This document shows, piece after piece, positions 31,140 through 40,949 of a stretch of 64,000 bases of DNA. The position numbers and the translations under genes are program-made. The number at the start of each line of letters is the position of its first letter. The stretch's first letter is position 1. Location: assembly GCF_011378715.1 (NCBI RefSeq), contig NZ_WTKU01000006.1, forward strand, positions 154,163 through 218,162, read 5' to 3'. The notes beneath the pieces are model-generated. The model did not search any database and had not been told where the DNA came from. It worked only from the letters and a program-made list of their open reading frames with translations. The stretch comes from Psychromonas sp. SA13A. Its GTDB lineage: Bacteria > Pseudomonadota > Gammaproteobacteria > Enterobacterales > Psychromonadaceae.

Positions 31140-32996
31140 TTAATTCAGATTGTAAACCGTCAAAATTTCACATTGAATAGCATCTTTTTCAATGGAACTA
31201 ATAATACTTGGGCCTGATACTTCAGCACAAATCAACATCACTTTTGGAGCGTTATTTAACAAATCAAAATGACTTTGTACCTTAATAGAACCGACATACT
31301 CGCCAACAATGCCGTTATCAATAATTAAATGTGGTTTTATTGCTCTTTGCGACAATATTTTTTGTAGCGTAGTACTCACATGTCCTCGAGCACCATAAAT
31401 ACCGAAAGATATGTTATTTTTTGAAAGCTTTTCAACTAACAAAGTAATCTTTGACTCAAACAAACTTGTTAACGTAAAGTCATCAAACTTAGATGCTATT
31501 ACAAACTCATTTAAGGGAGTTAACTCAACGCCATAACTATCAGGTTGAGTTTCAACGTTACAATCAGTGAAAATATTGTTTTTCCAATCTAAAAAAGAGT
31601 GAAGCTTTGAAGAGGGAATTAGAACACCCTCAATAGGTATTTTTTCGCTATTTAACTCAATAATACGGGATATTTTTTCTAGAAATTGGGGGTATTTACA
31701 CTGCCAATAATTATAGTCGCGGTGTTGATCAAAGAACTCCCAAAAAACATTATTGGCATCATCAGTATGCAAATGGTTTTTTTGATGCGTTGAAAAATTT
31801 ATTGAAAAATTTATTTTAATAAATGAGTCAGGAGAAGCGTTAGATAAATTGTAATTTGTATAATCGCAATAATTATCTGAAAAACCATCGTTAATAAAAT
31901 GCAGATAATCACATCTCTTTGCTAATTGCAGCACCTTATTAGTGAAGTCTTCTTGGTTCTCAAATAAGCTATATCGCACTTTTTCTACTTTAACTTGAGA
32001 TAACTCGCTCACTGCGCTTAAATCATTTTTTTTGGCATGCTCAATTATTTTTTGTAAGCGAGCATCCATACTATGTAGTTTTTCATAAGGTTCTATTTGA
32101 ACTTTGTTATCATCTCTATTTAAAACATCAGAAATAACATAATCAAGCTCGTAAAGTTCTTTGTAATAAACAACGTGCGGAACAGGACCAATCGTTTGTA
32201 GCAATTCACTATTGAAATTAGTTAATTGAATATTACGGGTACCCAACACTTCAAAATGACGCAATTTCACTTGAGGTTTAGGGCTTTCTGAGTCTGATGA
32301 CCATGCAGGGTTTAAAACTATTTTTGCAGAACAAATTACCTTAGGCAATTCCTCCCCTGTTACCGCTCCTAGCCAATACTTAGCAAGCGTAGGGTGACGT
32401 TGCCATCCATAACCATAGATAGCAAAGCTCCAACCGTTAAGCTCAACCAACTTAACTATTTCTTCTAAAAAAGCGGTTCTAGCTTGTCCATCTTCTTTTA
32501 ATGATTTGTGTTTACCGACAAAAATCAGATCATATTTTTTAGCTATATTTAAGCTCGAAAAAATCCTAGGGTTAAACCCCCAGGGTGCATGTATAACATC
32601 ACACTTATCATTATTTTCCAGTCTTCTTAAGCAACCTTGCTCAGAGTGTGTTCCAATCACATCATAATGATGATCATACTTTAGGTTATCATTGAACCAA
32701 TACTCAGGTTCATCATCAGGATAAAAAGCAGCGGTTTTGATACCTAAATTACGTATCTCTGTAAAAAAGCATTCACTAAAACTGCCTTTTATCCAATCAT
32801 GATAGAAAAAAACTGTTGTCACATGATTATTTTCAATTTGTTGAAAAATAATATTTTCTGTTTTTTTTAAACCTAAGTATAAAATTAACGGCAGTGCATT
32901 AACCGTAGTAATACTGTCACCATATATGTGCTTAAGAGGTTCCCGACAATTATCATGAATATATTCTATGTTAAATGCACCTATCGCTAAAATCAT
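31140..32996 (-). CDS. CgeB-like glycosyltransferase with extra C-terminal domain, copy 1
   Basis: The first 330 or so residues resemble the CgeB/spore-maturation group of GT-B glycosyltransferases: MILAIGAFN start, FYPDDEPEYW, GTHSEQG, FVGKHKS, then KLRHFEVLG near residue 240. A middle region of about 200 residues has no recognised motif. The last 100 residues form a Rossmann-like domain (FGIYGARGHVS, IDNG, ICAEVSGPSI). The frame is open from 33008, but the ATG at 32996, one base after the upstream stop, aligns with the paralogue start. It is a diverged copy of the gene at 36066-37979, and each copy follows a radical SAM gene. Confidence 0.72.
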   Translation of the reverse strand: MILAIGAFNIEYIHDNCREPLKHIYGDSITTVNALPLILYLGLKKTENIIFQQIENNHVTTVFFYHDWIKGSFSECFFTEIRNLGIKTAAFYPDDEPEYWFNDNLKYDHHYDVIGTHSEQGCLRRLENNDKCDVIHAPWGFNPRIFSSLNIAKKYDLIFVGKHKSLKEDGQARTAFLEEIVKLVELNGWSFAIYGYGWQRHPTLAKYWLGAVTGEELPKVICSAKIVLNPAWSSDSESPKPQVKLRHFEVLGTRNIQLTNFNSELLQTIGPVPHVVYYKELYELDYVISDVLNRDDNKVQIEPYEKLHSMDARLQKIIEHAKKNDLSAVSELSQVKVEKVRYSLFENQEDFTNKVLQLAKRCDYLHFINDGFSDNYCDYTNYNLSNASPDSFIKINFSINFSTHQKNHLHTDDANNVFWEFFDQHRDYNYWQCKYPQFLEKISRIIELNSEKIPIEGVLIPSSKLHSFLDWKNNIFTDCNVETQPDSYGVELTPLNEFVIASKFDDFTLTSLFESKITLLVEKLSKNNISFGIYGARGHVSTTLQKILSQRAIKPHLIIDNGIVGEYVGSIKVQSHFDLLNNAPKVMLICAEVSGPSIISSIEKDAIQCEILTVYNLN

Positions 32997-32997
32997 A

Positions 32998-34836
32998 TTA
33001 TTTCTCAATCACTTTTCCAGACATCGTGACCCTAGTAACTGCAGTACCTATAAAGCAGTTAGCTAAAGCATCAACCTGTTCATAACCTTCACCATCATCA
33101 TTTGAATAAGGTGTGATAACATCACTAACAACTCCCAATGTACTAATTTCATTAATGAATGAGCTTAAGCTAGCCAGCTCAAAGTTATATACATTGTCAA
33201 AGGTATACATTTCATTAGGTTTTAGTAACTTATTAAAGTTATCTTTAAATCGTTCGTGACAAATGACCACAACTTCTCTTCCTGCAGATTGAACCGTTTC
33301 AATAAGAAATTTTGTAAAATTCAAATGAGCAGATTGAAAAATAGCGACTTTTCCATTGCCCTTTTTAGTTGCGAGTAACTCGATCACTTTTTGATCAAAA
33401 CTTCCATCACGGAGATATTTAGCCCAGCGCGATTCATTGAAACGTCTATAAGCCTCCTTGACATAAAACTCCAGCTCTTCACCAGTGAAATGCTCTGTTC
33501 TTGAGACTGCTTTCGTTGACCCGACATAATCTTTCCAGTCTTCACTCGTCAGCCAGCCATTTTCCTTATACATGTCATACATTACGGTCCCGGGATAAGG
33601 AGTCGCAATTGAGAATTGGGCGGTATCACAAGGCAATCGACAAGCGAGTGCAATGGTATCTTCAATTGTTTCTACGGTATCTAAAGGTAAGCCAAAGGTG
33701 AACGTTAAATGAACTTTTATGCCTCTGGCGGCTGTCATTTCAATACCTTTTATCACTTTCTTTAAGTCAATTTGCTTATCGGCAGCATCAAGAACTTGCT
33801 GAGAAGCGGACTCAACGCCATACTTAACACTGAACATGCCAGCTTCAACCAGAGCATCTAATTGTTCATCATCGACCAGATCGGCACGGCCCATTGATCC
33901 CCAAGGAATGGTATGCAAATTATTTTTTCTAATTAAGTTTGCGAGATCGATAACGTTGCGACGGTTTACGTTAAATGTATCGTCATCGATATAGAAACTT
34001 TTATAATCCACTTTTTCCAAATTAGCTTTTATTTCATCTACTACATCTTGAGGCGAACGTTTACGGAATTTTCCGCTTTTATAAAACATTTGTGGCCACA
34101 CACAAAAAATACAGCCATAAGGGCACCCTCGGGTCGACATCAGTTGTAACTGAGGCCGTTTTAAACCACAAACACCATCGAAATAGTTTTCTGCTGGCAC
34201 ACCATCTTCTCGCTCCGCCCAAGGTAATTCATCTAGCTTGATTAATTTCCCAAATTCATTCTTCTGAGCCCCAATTAAATCATTTCTGAAAATTAACCCC
34301 GGAACCTCTGAAATTGACTCACCGGCTCTGAGCCTATCAAGCAGAGTAATAACGGATCCTTCATATTCACCGTATACAACATAATCAAGTTCTTTATGTG
34401 CCAATAGAAACTGTGTTTCTTCAAGCTCAGTATGGAGGCCAGTAAACACAACTTTAACCGACGGCTGAATTTTACGTACATTACGCACAATTTCTAAATC
34501 ATGCTCTAATGTTGCAGAAGCTGTTTCAATGATGAAAAAATCAGGCATAAACTCAGTAATAAAATTATAAAATGATTCGTAAGTTTCACCTAAGGCAATA
34601 GAGTCTCTCGTATAAGCATCAAAGCCATGTCTTTTGGCAAGCGCTCCCGCCGTAGCAAGCCAAAATGGGAATGGAAGGTATCCGCCTATTAATTCCGGGA
34701 TTATTCCATCAACAGGCTCATGTTTAGCGTACTCAAAAGTATGTGGCCATCGAGAACCAGCTCGAACGCCACGCCAGCCTAAATTACCATCAACAGGTTT
34801 TTCATGCCAAGGTGGATTAGAAAATAGAACTTTCAT
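32998..34836 (-). CDS. B12-type radical SAM protein, copy 1
   Basis: A 612-residue class B-like radical SAM enzyme. Residues 1-190 look like a B12-binding domain (SNPPW, FTGLHTELEE, YGEYEG). The [4Fe-4S] cysteines are C238, C242 and C245 in RGCPYGCIFC. The core continues with YIDDDTFNVN and KYGVESASQ, typical of this family. Residues from about 490 form an extra domain (VAIFQSAHLNFTKFL) not part of the usual core. The reaction is unknown; class B members often methylate or rearrange unreactive carbons. It adjoins a CgeB-like gene, as does its paralogue. Confidence 0.8.
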   Translation of the reverse strand: MKVLFSNPPWHEKPVDGNLGWRGVRAGSRWPHTFEYAKHEPVDGIIPELIGGYLPFPFWLATAGALAKRHGFDAYTRDSIALGETYESFYNFITEFMPDFFIIETASATLEHDLEIVRNVRKIQPSVKVVFTGLHTELEETQFLLAHKELDYVVYGEYEGSVITLLDRLRAGESISEVPGLIFRNDLIGAQKNEFGKLIKLDELPWAEREDGVPAENYFDGVCGLKRPQLQLMSTRGCPYGCIFCVWPQMFYKSGKFRKRSPQDVVDEIKANLEKVDYKSFYIDDDTFNVNRRNVIDLANLIRKNNLHTIPWGSMGRADLVDDEQLDALVEAGMFSVKYGVESASQQVLDAADKQIDLKKVIKGIEMTAARGIKVHLTFTFGLPLDTVETIEDTIALACRLPCDTAQFSIATPYPGTVMYDMYKENGWLTSEDWKDYVGSTKAVSRTEHFTGEELEFYVKEAYRRFNESRWAKYLRDGSFDQKVIELLATKKGNGKVAIFQSAHLNFTKFLIETVQSAGREVVVICHERFKDNFNKLLKPNEMYTFDNVYNFELASLSSFINEISTLGVVSDVITPYSNDDGEGYEQVDALANCFIGTAVTRVTMSGKVIEK

Positions 34837-34855
34837 CTTTTTATCCTTTTATTTT

Positions 34856-35221
34856 TTATTTTTTATTTAGTTGATAAATATCTGGTGAATCTAAGCTGAA
34901 TTTTTTAGTTAATGCATTTATCCAGCAAGATTGAACCAAAACTTTAAATGTGTGAAGCTCATAGGGTTCAATAACAAATATATCCCCAGATATGAATCTA
35001 TCAGAGCTTAAAACATTTCCTTTCAAATCTTGAATTTCTACTTCTACTTCACCATTTATAATATAAAAAAGTTCCTGGGTATCCTTATGGTAATGCCCCC
35101 CCCGTATTATATTAGCTTCAGATTTAACAAAATTAATTTCCTCAATCTTCAAATGGTTACAGATTCCTTTGATAACCCCTCGTTCGTCTTTATTAATAAA
35201 ATACGGATAAATTTTTTTCAT
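34856..35221 (-). CDS. Small cupin protein, sugar epimerase/isomerase-like
   Basis: A 121-residue single-domain cupin. The metal-binding motif is RGGHYHKDTQELFYIINGEVEV, split here as RGGHYHKDT followed by QELFYIINGEVEV, with a second motif in EPYELHTFKV. The N-terminal DERG resembles dTDP-4-keto-sugar epimerases and FdtA/WxcM-like isomerases. Its start overlaps the RmlD-like gene end as ATGA. A role in remodelling a nucleotide-linked keto-sugar is likely from fold and context; the substrate is not known. Confidence 0.65.
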   Translation of the reverse strand: MKKIYPYFINKDERGVIKGICNHLKIEEINFVKSEANIIRGGHYHKDTQELFYIINGEVEVEIQDLKGNVLSSDRFISGDIFVIEPYELHTFKVLVQSCWINALTKKFSLDSPDIYQLNKK

Positions 35222-36069
35222 ATTTCAAACCTTACCTCACGCTCAATTTGCTTTTTTATAGGTGGCAACGCATATTTTAAAAACTGCAAAGTGTAATGAT
35301 TATCAATTGATATATCAGACATGGGTAACAAATTAGTTTTTTCTCTGTTGATTGGAGAGATTAATTCACTATTGCCGACAAGTGATTCTGAATATAACTT
35401 TGCAAAATGGTATCGACTTATTCTTTCTCCAGAAAAATGGAGTGTTTTTAAGGCACCTTCCAGTGAAAGAATGAGGTTACCCATCATTTTTACAAAATGT
35501 AAAACTGACAAAGGCGAATAGTATGCGTCTTGATAGCAATCAATAACCCTATTCTTCGAGATAGACTCTGTAATAAACTTAGGAAACGCTGCCTGATTAT
35601 CAAAAGGGGCACAAATCCTAACAATCGCTCCTTCTGCAGCACTTTCCCGTATTAAAGCCTCAGCAGAAAGCTTGGTTTTTCCGTAAACAGTTAAGGGGTT
35701 ACATTTATCGCTTTCTTTATATTTTCCAGAGCTCCCACCAAAGACGAAATCGGTGCTTAAATGGATTATGTTGCAGTGTTCAGAAAATATGGACAGCAGA
35801 TTTTTTACTGTAAGTACATTTATTCTGTAAGCTAAATCAGGCTCAAGTTCACTACGATTAATATCTTTAAAACCAATACAGTTTATAATTACGTCAATTG
35901 GTTCAACGAGTTTTTTAAATTCATCAACTTGAGGCAAACTTGTAAAATCAACACTTAACCCACTGCGAGTGTTTGGCCCATTTATCTCTAATATAGAAAA
36001 AGTAGGACCAAGCCCTCTAGACAAGATGCTGCCAATATAACCACTCGCACCAATTATAATTACTCTCAT
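35218..36069 (-). CDS. RmlD-like NAD(P)-dependent sugar reductase
   Basis: An extended SDR of 283 residues resembling dTDP-4-dehydrorhamnose reductase. The nucleotide-binding motif is GASGYIGS near the N-terminus, followed by INCIGF, HLSTDFVFGG and the catalytic YGKTKLSAE. The open frame begins at 36093, but the ATG at 36069 overlaps the upstream stop as ATGA and has GGTGAA nearby, so it is chosen. No rmlA/B/C genes are visible, so a GDP-4-keto-6-deoxymannose substrate from Gmd is a reasonable alternative to dTDP sugars. Confidence 0.72.
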   Translation of the reverse strand: MRVIIIGASGYIGSILSRGLGPTFSILEINGPNTRSGLSVDFTSLPQVDEFKKLVEPIDVIINCIGFKDINRSELEPDLAYRINVLTVKNLLSIFSEHCNIIHLSTDFVFGGSSGKYKESDKCNPLTVYGKTKLSAEALIRESAAEGAIVRICAPFDNQAAFPKFITESISKNRVIDCYQDAYYSPLSVLHFVKMMGNLILSLEGALKTLHFSGERISRYHFAKLYSESLVGNSELISPINREKTNLLPMSDISIDNHYTLQFLKYALPPIKKQIEREVRFEI

Positions 36070-37979
36070 ATTTTCACCTTCATTGTTTCCCATATAGGAT
36101 TGGATAAATCATATAAAGGCATTATCTTTATAGAATCTTGTAGATGATTTATCGCCTGATATATTGAAGGTCCAGAAATTGCAGCTGAAATAAATAAGAG
36201 ATCAGGTTTATCCAATAATTCTAATGCCTCTTGTCCTCTGACTTGCCAGTCTAAAAAGAACTGCCCTTTCAGACCATTGTCTATCAGCCCCCAAATATTC
36301 ACAGTAGTACATTTACATAAGTGAGCCATTACAGTTTCAGACATGTCCCCGCGCAACCCATAAATTGCAACAGAAGCATTATAGGTTGATGCATATGTCA
36401 AGGCCTCAACAAGGGAATTAATATATTTAGGCTGATTGCCCAATTCCTTTCGGTAATAATTTTCATTAAGATAAATACTTCCGCAGATTGCTTTGCTAAC
36501 CATTTTTTTTGAATAGAATCCATCGGTTATAATTGCTTGGATGATTTCCTTGGCATTTTTAGTTTTTATTAATAACCCAGCAAGGTTCACTTTGTCTGGT
36601 AGCTCTGGATATGAAAATAGTTCTCTTACTTTATTTTGTAGTATTATTGGTTGAGTGAGCATGCTAGAAGACGAAAAGCCTTCTAGCAGTTGGCTGTATA
36701 TTTCTTCCCTGCGCGGTTGCACCCAATCTCTTTTGGGGTTATTACAAATACAATTCAGTCTAAAAGTTAATAATTCAGGATTTAAATCTAACTGGGGAGC
36801 TAAAAAAGCATAATCAATATCTACTTCGACCGCTTTGGGAATAATATGTAGATAATCATATTCCTTATAATTGTCCAAATATCCAGTAACAAACATCTCA
36901 TTAATGTCATCAATACCTAAGAGTGCAACTTTTTTTCTTGAACTATTCAAAAAATCTATTTTTTTTCCAAATGACTGCTTTACCAAATAGTCAATTCTTT
37001 GTGACATTAAATGTTTTTTATGAGCGCAATCATAAGCGTTGCGACCAATCTGCTTCAATCTCAAATCATCACTCAATAATGCACTTAAAATTGGCTCAAT
37101 TTCTTTATCATTTTCAAAAACCAATATCTCATGATTACTTTTAAAAAGAGCGCTTAATTCTTTGTTGTAGTTAGTAAGTTGTACTGCGCCACTACCTGCA
37201 ACTTCAAAATGTCGTAATTTTGTTTGGGCTGATTGTTTTTGACCATCACTCGAAAATGCAGGATTGAATACAATTCTGGTTTGCTGTAATACGTTTAGCA
37301 ACTGTTGCTCGTCGAGTTGTCCCCGATAATATTTACATAATTTTTTATTATGTTGCCAGCCAAAACCAAATATACTAAATCCCCATTGATGACGATCACA
37401 CATATCAGCTAATTTTTCCAACAGGTTATCTCTTTCTTTTCCGTCTTCTATGTACACTCCTTGTTGATTAACTGATTGTTTATTTTTGCCAATAAAAACA
37501 ACATCGTATTTATAATTTTCATTGAAATGAGGAAAAAACTGCTCAGAGCTGTATCCCCAAGGTAGATAACAACTGCGCTGTAGAGGGAATTGCTCCGCAC
37601 GAAGCTCTGCACCTGCCTTAGAATGAGAGGCTACAAAATCATAGTTACCATCGTACTTTATATTCCTTTGGTACCAAATAGATGGCTCATCATCAGCATA
37701 AAAAGCACTAATCGTTACTTTATGCTTTCTTAATGTGTCAAAAAAAGAAGGCTTGAAATCAGCAAAGATAATATCGTGATAAAAAAGAACTAGCTGAACG
37801 CCATGATCATTGACTAAATCAAATATATATTCTTCAAGCCACTTTATATTGTGATCTGACAGTAGCGTGTTAACATCAACAGATATCGCATTGTCACCAT
37901 ATAGAGCTTTTATAGGGGTTAACCAATTGTCCCTAACATATGGATAATTAAATGCTCCTATCGCTAATATTTTTGCCAT
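36066..37979 (-). CDS. CgeB-like glycosyltransferase with extra C-terminal domain, copy 2
   Basis: A 637-residue paralogue of the protein at 31140-32996 with the same three-part layout. The N-terminal GT-B-like part has AKILAIGAFN, YADDEPSIWYQ, ASHSKAG, FIGKNKQS, SIFGFGWQHN and KLRHFEVAG. The middle is unassigned. The C-terminal Rossmann-like part has VAIYGLRGDMS, LIDNG and ISAAISGPSI. Its ATG overlaps the stop of the preceding radical SAM gene by one base (TAATG), so the pair is tightly coupled. Confidence 0.73.
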   Translation of the reverse strand: MAKILAIGAFNYPYVRDNWLTPIKALYGDNAISVDVNTLLSDHNIKWLEEYIFDLVNDHGVQLVLFYHDIIFADFKPSFFDTLRKHKVTISAFYADDEPSIWYQRNIKYDGNYDFVASHSKAGAELRAEQFPLQRSCYLPWGYSSEQFFPHFNENYKYDVVFIGKNKQSVNQQGVYIEDGKERDNLLEKLADMCDRHQWGFSIFGFGWQHNKKLCKYYRGQLDEQQLLNVLQQTRIVFNPAFSSDGQKQSAQTKLRHFEVAGSGAVQLTNYNKELSALFKSNHEILVFENDKEIEPILSALLSDDLRLKQIGRNAYDCAHKKHLMSQRIDYLVKQSFGKKIDFLNSSRKKVALLGIDDINEMFVTGYLDNYKEYDYLHIIPKAVEVDIDYAFLAPQLDLNPELLTFRLNCICNNPKRDWVQPRREEIYSQLLEGFSSSSMLTQPIILQNKVRELFSYPELPDKVNLAGLLIKTKNAKEIIQAIITDGFYSKKMVSKAICGSIYLNENYYRKELGNQPKYINSLVEALTYASTYNASVAIYGLRGDMSETVMAHLCKCTTVNIWGLIDNGLKGQFFLDWQVRGQEALELLDKPDLLFISAAISGPSIYQAINHLQDSIKIMPLYDLSNPIWETMKVKI

Positions 37980-39826
37980 TACTTAATGATTTCCCCATCC
38001 AAATTAATACCCGCAACAATGCTTCCACCAAGATATTTAGCTACATTTTCGACTTCATCATAACCGGAACCAAAGCGATGGCTATATGGGATAACAACCC
38101 CCTCAAATTTATTTTTTTGAAGAAGATCGTCGATATTTTGCTTTAATGCATTTAACTCAAAATTGCTCGACTCAGAAAAAGAATGAATTCGAAGGTCCCC
38201 TTTAATTAACTCAAAGCTTTCATTAAAACGATGGTGTGTATACACACTAATTTGATAACCCAATTTTATTAACGCTTTAATCAATTCGCAGGTAAAGGAG
38301 ACTCGAGCACTTTGCAAAACAACAATAGTCGCACCAGGTTTTAGCGTGTTACTCAATTTTTTTTCTAAGCGACTTATGAAGTTAGGGCAACCTAGCTTTC
38401 TCAGAGAATCAGCCTCTGCATATCGAGACATTGCATGCTGAACATAATACTCAAGCTCTGCGGCTGAAAAGTTTTCAGTCCTACAAACTGCACTTGATGA
38501 TCCAACATAATCACTCCATTTATCAGAAACAAGCCAGCCTTCCTGTTTATAATTATCATACATAGTAGTACCGGGGTATGGCGTCGCAATTGAGAATTGC
38601 ACTGATTCACAGGGTAGCTGGCAAGCTAGCTCGATAGTGCTTTCAATTGATTTCTTAGTGTCTCCAGGTAACCCAATAGTAAACGTCAAGTGAACCTTTA
38701 TTCCCATCGCATGGGTTAGCTTAATCCCTTCAATTACTTTATCTATCGATATATGTTTTTTGGCATTATCCAATACTTCTTGCGAAGCAGATTCGACGCC
38801 GAATTTTGCACTGTGTAATCCAGCCTTATGCAACGCATCCAACTGTTCTTGATCGATAAGGTCTGCCCGCCCCATTACCCCCCAAGGATATTTGTTTAAA
38901 CCAGCTTCTGAAATTTTTTCTGCCAATTCAATAACAAATTTTCGGTTAATATTGAAAGTATCGTCATCTAAATAAAAACTTTTATAATCACCGCCCTCCA
39001 TATAAAAAGAAAGCTCACTAACGACATCTTCAGCATCACGTTTACGGAATTTTCCACCTTTATAAAAAATTTGTGGCCAAATACAAAACACACAGCCATA
39101 AGGGCAACCTCGCGTTGCCATAATTTGTAATTGAGGTGTCGGTAAACCAGAAGCAGTATCATTGTAATTTTTTAAACAGTTTTTATCTGAGCGATCTGGC
39201 CATGGTAAATGGTTAAATTTGGATACTTCTATAAAATTTGTTTTGTTAACTTTACCTAGGCTATCTCTATAAACAAGCCCTGAAACATTTGTAAGAGCCC
39301 CCTCTCCTTCTAATGCTTTCATTAGATTTAGCAAGGATCCTTCATACTCCCCATACACGATATAGTCTATTTGAGGATGTGCTTGCAAAAAAGAAGGATC
39401 TTCCAGCTCGATGTGAAGACCAGTCAAAATTATAACCACACTAGGGTCATACTTTTTTATTTTATCTATTATCGATAAATCATGTTCCAAAGTAGCAGAA
39501 GCTGTTTCAAACACCATGAAATCTGCATTGTAATTTTGGACAAAATTTGTAAAACTCTCATAGGTTTCCCCAAGAGCAATTGAATCGTGCAAATAAGCAT
39601 CGTACCCATTTTCCTTCAGCAATGCAGAAGCAGTTGCCAGCCAAAATGGGAAAGGTATGTACGTTCCTAATAACTCAGAGACAATTCCATTTTTTACTGT
39701 ATGAGAATAATATGGAAAATCATGAGGCCAGCGAGAACCAGCCCTAACACCATGCCAACCAGGTATTTTTTCTTGAGGTTGTTGATACCAGGGAGGGTTA
39801 ACAAGTAACACACTTATTTTATTCAT
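37979..39826 (-). CDS. B12-type radical SAM protein, copy 2
   Basis: A 615-residue paralogue of the protein at 32998-34836. The N-terminal B12-binding-like part has [24 protein letters not shown] and YGEYEG. The cluster cysteines are C241, C245 and C248 ([10 protein letters not shown]). The core has [19 protein letters not shown] and [10 protein letters not shown] similar extra C-terminal domain ([17 protein letters not shown]) is present. A GTG at 39838 opens the frame, but the ATG at 39826, overlapping the gmd end, matches the family N-terminus better. Confidence 0.8.
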   Translation of the reverse strand: MNKISVLLVNPPWYQQPQEKIPGWHGVRAGSRWPHDFPYYSHTVKNGIVSELLGTYIPFPFWLATASALLKENGYDAYLHDSIALGETYESFTNFVQNYNADFMVFETASATLEHDLSIIDKIKKYDPSVVIILTGLHIELEDPSFLQAHPQIDYIVYGEYEGSLLNLMKALEGEGALTNVSGLVYRDSLGKVNKTNFIEVSKFNHLPWPDRSDKNCLKNYNDTASGLPTPQLQIMATRGCPYGCVFCIWPQIFYKGGKFRKRDAEDVVSELSFYMEGGDYKSFYLDDDTFNINRKFVIELAEKISEAGLNKYPWGVMGRADLIDQEQLDALHKAGLHSAKFGVESASQEVLDNAKKHISIDKVIEGIKLTHAMGIKVHLTFTIGLPGDTKKSIESTIELACQLPCESVQFSIATPYPGTTMYDNYKQEGWLVSDKWSDYVGSSSAVCRTENFSAAELEYYVQHAMSRYAEADSLRKLGCPNFISRLEKKLSNTLKPGATIVVLQSARVSFTCELIKALIKLGYQISVYTHHRFNESFELIKGDLRIHSFSESSNFELNALKQNIDDLLQKNKFEGVVIPYSHRFGSGYDEVENVAKYLGGSIVAGINLDGEIIK

Positions 39827-40895
39827 GCCCAGTACCACTCTTATTTTTACTAATTAAATATTCTACTTCTGCTTTTTTGAGGTCTTCAGCAACCATTTCT
39901 TTTACAAGTTCGTCAAAAGTAATTTCAGGTTCCCAATTTAGTTCTTCTTTTGCTTTTGAAGGGTCACCTAACAGAGTTTCTACCTCAGTAGGTCGATAAT
40001 ACATTGGGTCGATTTCTATAATGACAGAACCATCTTCGCTATATGCTTTTTCTTCTACACCCGTTCCTTTCCAGGTAAGTTTAATACTTAATTCATCTGC
40101 AACACGTTTAACAAACTCTCTAACTGAATACTGCTTACCTGTCGCAATAACAAAATCTTGAGGTTTATCCTGTTGCAACATTAACCACTGCATTCGAACA
40201 TAATCTTTAGCATGCCCCCAGTCCCTTAGTGCATCCAAGTTACCTAAGTATAACCTTTCTTGAAGACCTAACTTTATTCGAGTTAATGCCATTGTCACTT
40301 TTCGTGTAACAAAGGTCTCCCCCCGTCTTGGCGACTCGTGGTTAAATAGAATCCCATTACATGCATAAATTCCATATGCCTCTCTGTAATTTACAGTGGT
40401 CCAATAAGCATACAATTTAGCAATAGCATAAGGTGAGCGAGGATAAAAAGGTGTTGATTCAGTTTGCGGGATTTCTTGAACTTTGCCATAAAGCTCAGAA
40501 GTGGAAGCCTGATAAAACTTTGTCTTGTTTTTAAGACCAAGAATTCTAATAGCTTCCAAAATCCTCAATGTGCCAACAGCATCTACATTAGCGGTGTATT
40601 CTGGTTGCTCAAAAGAAACAGCAACATGGCTTTGTGCGGCTAAATTGTAGACTTCAGTTGGCTGAATACTTTGTAACAATCTCACTACGTTACTGGAGTC
40701 AGTAATATCTCCGTGATGAAGGTGGAATGCTCTTCCTTTGACATGAATATCTTGATATAAATGCTCAATACGAACTGTATTAAAAGATGAAGAACGTCGC
40801 TTTACTCCATGTACTTCATAGCCCTTTTCAATCAATAACTCAGCTAAATATGATCCATCCTGGCCAGTAACTCCAAATATCAGTGCTTTTTTCAT
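39819..40895 (-). CDS. gmd: GDP-mannose 4,6-dehydratase
   Basis: Gmd converts GDP-mannose to GDP-4-keto-6-deoxymannose, the precursor of GDP-fucose, GDP-rhamnose and GDP-perosamine. The cofactor motif [12 protein letters not shown] starts at residue 8; the [15 protein letters not shown] and [15 protein letters not shown] segments (catalytic Tyr and Lys) are diagnostic. Length 358 is normal. No GDP-fucose synthase gene is recognised here, so the next enzyme may be the RmlD-like reductase. ManC and ManB on the other strand would provide its substrate. Confidence 0.96.
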   Translation of the reverse strand: MKKALIFGVTGQDGSYLAELLIEKGYEVHGVKRRSSSFNTVRIEHLYQDIHVKGRAFHLHHGDITDSSNVVRLLQSIQPTEVYNLAAQSHVAVSFEQPEYTANVDAVGTLRILEAIRILGLKNKTKFYQASTSELYGKVQEIPQTESTPFYPRSPYAIAKLYAYWTTVNYREAYGIYACNGILFNHESPRRGETFVTRKVTMALTRIKLGLQERLYLGNLDALRDWGHAKDYVRMQWLMLQQDKPQDFVIATGKQYSVREFVKRVADELSIKLTWKGTGVEEKAYSEDGSVIIEIDPMYYRPTEVETLLGDPSKAKEELNWEPEITFDELVKEMVAEDLKKAEVEYLISKNKSGTGHE

Positions 40896-40949
40896 TATCT
40901 AATTCCTTTAACCAACCGAGTGATATGTAAAGAAAAAAACACGCATTTA

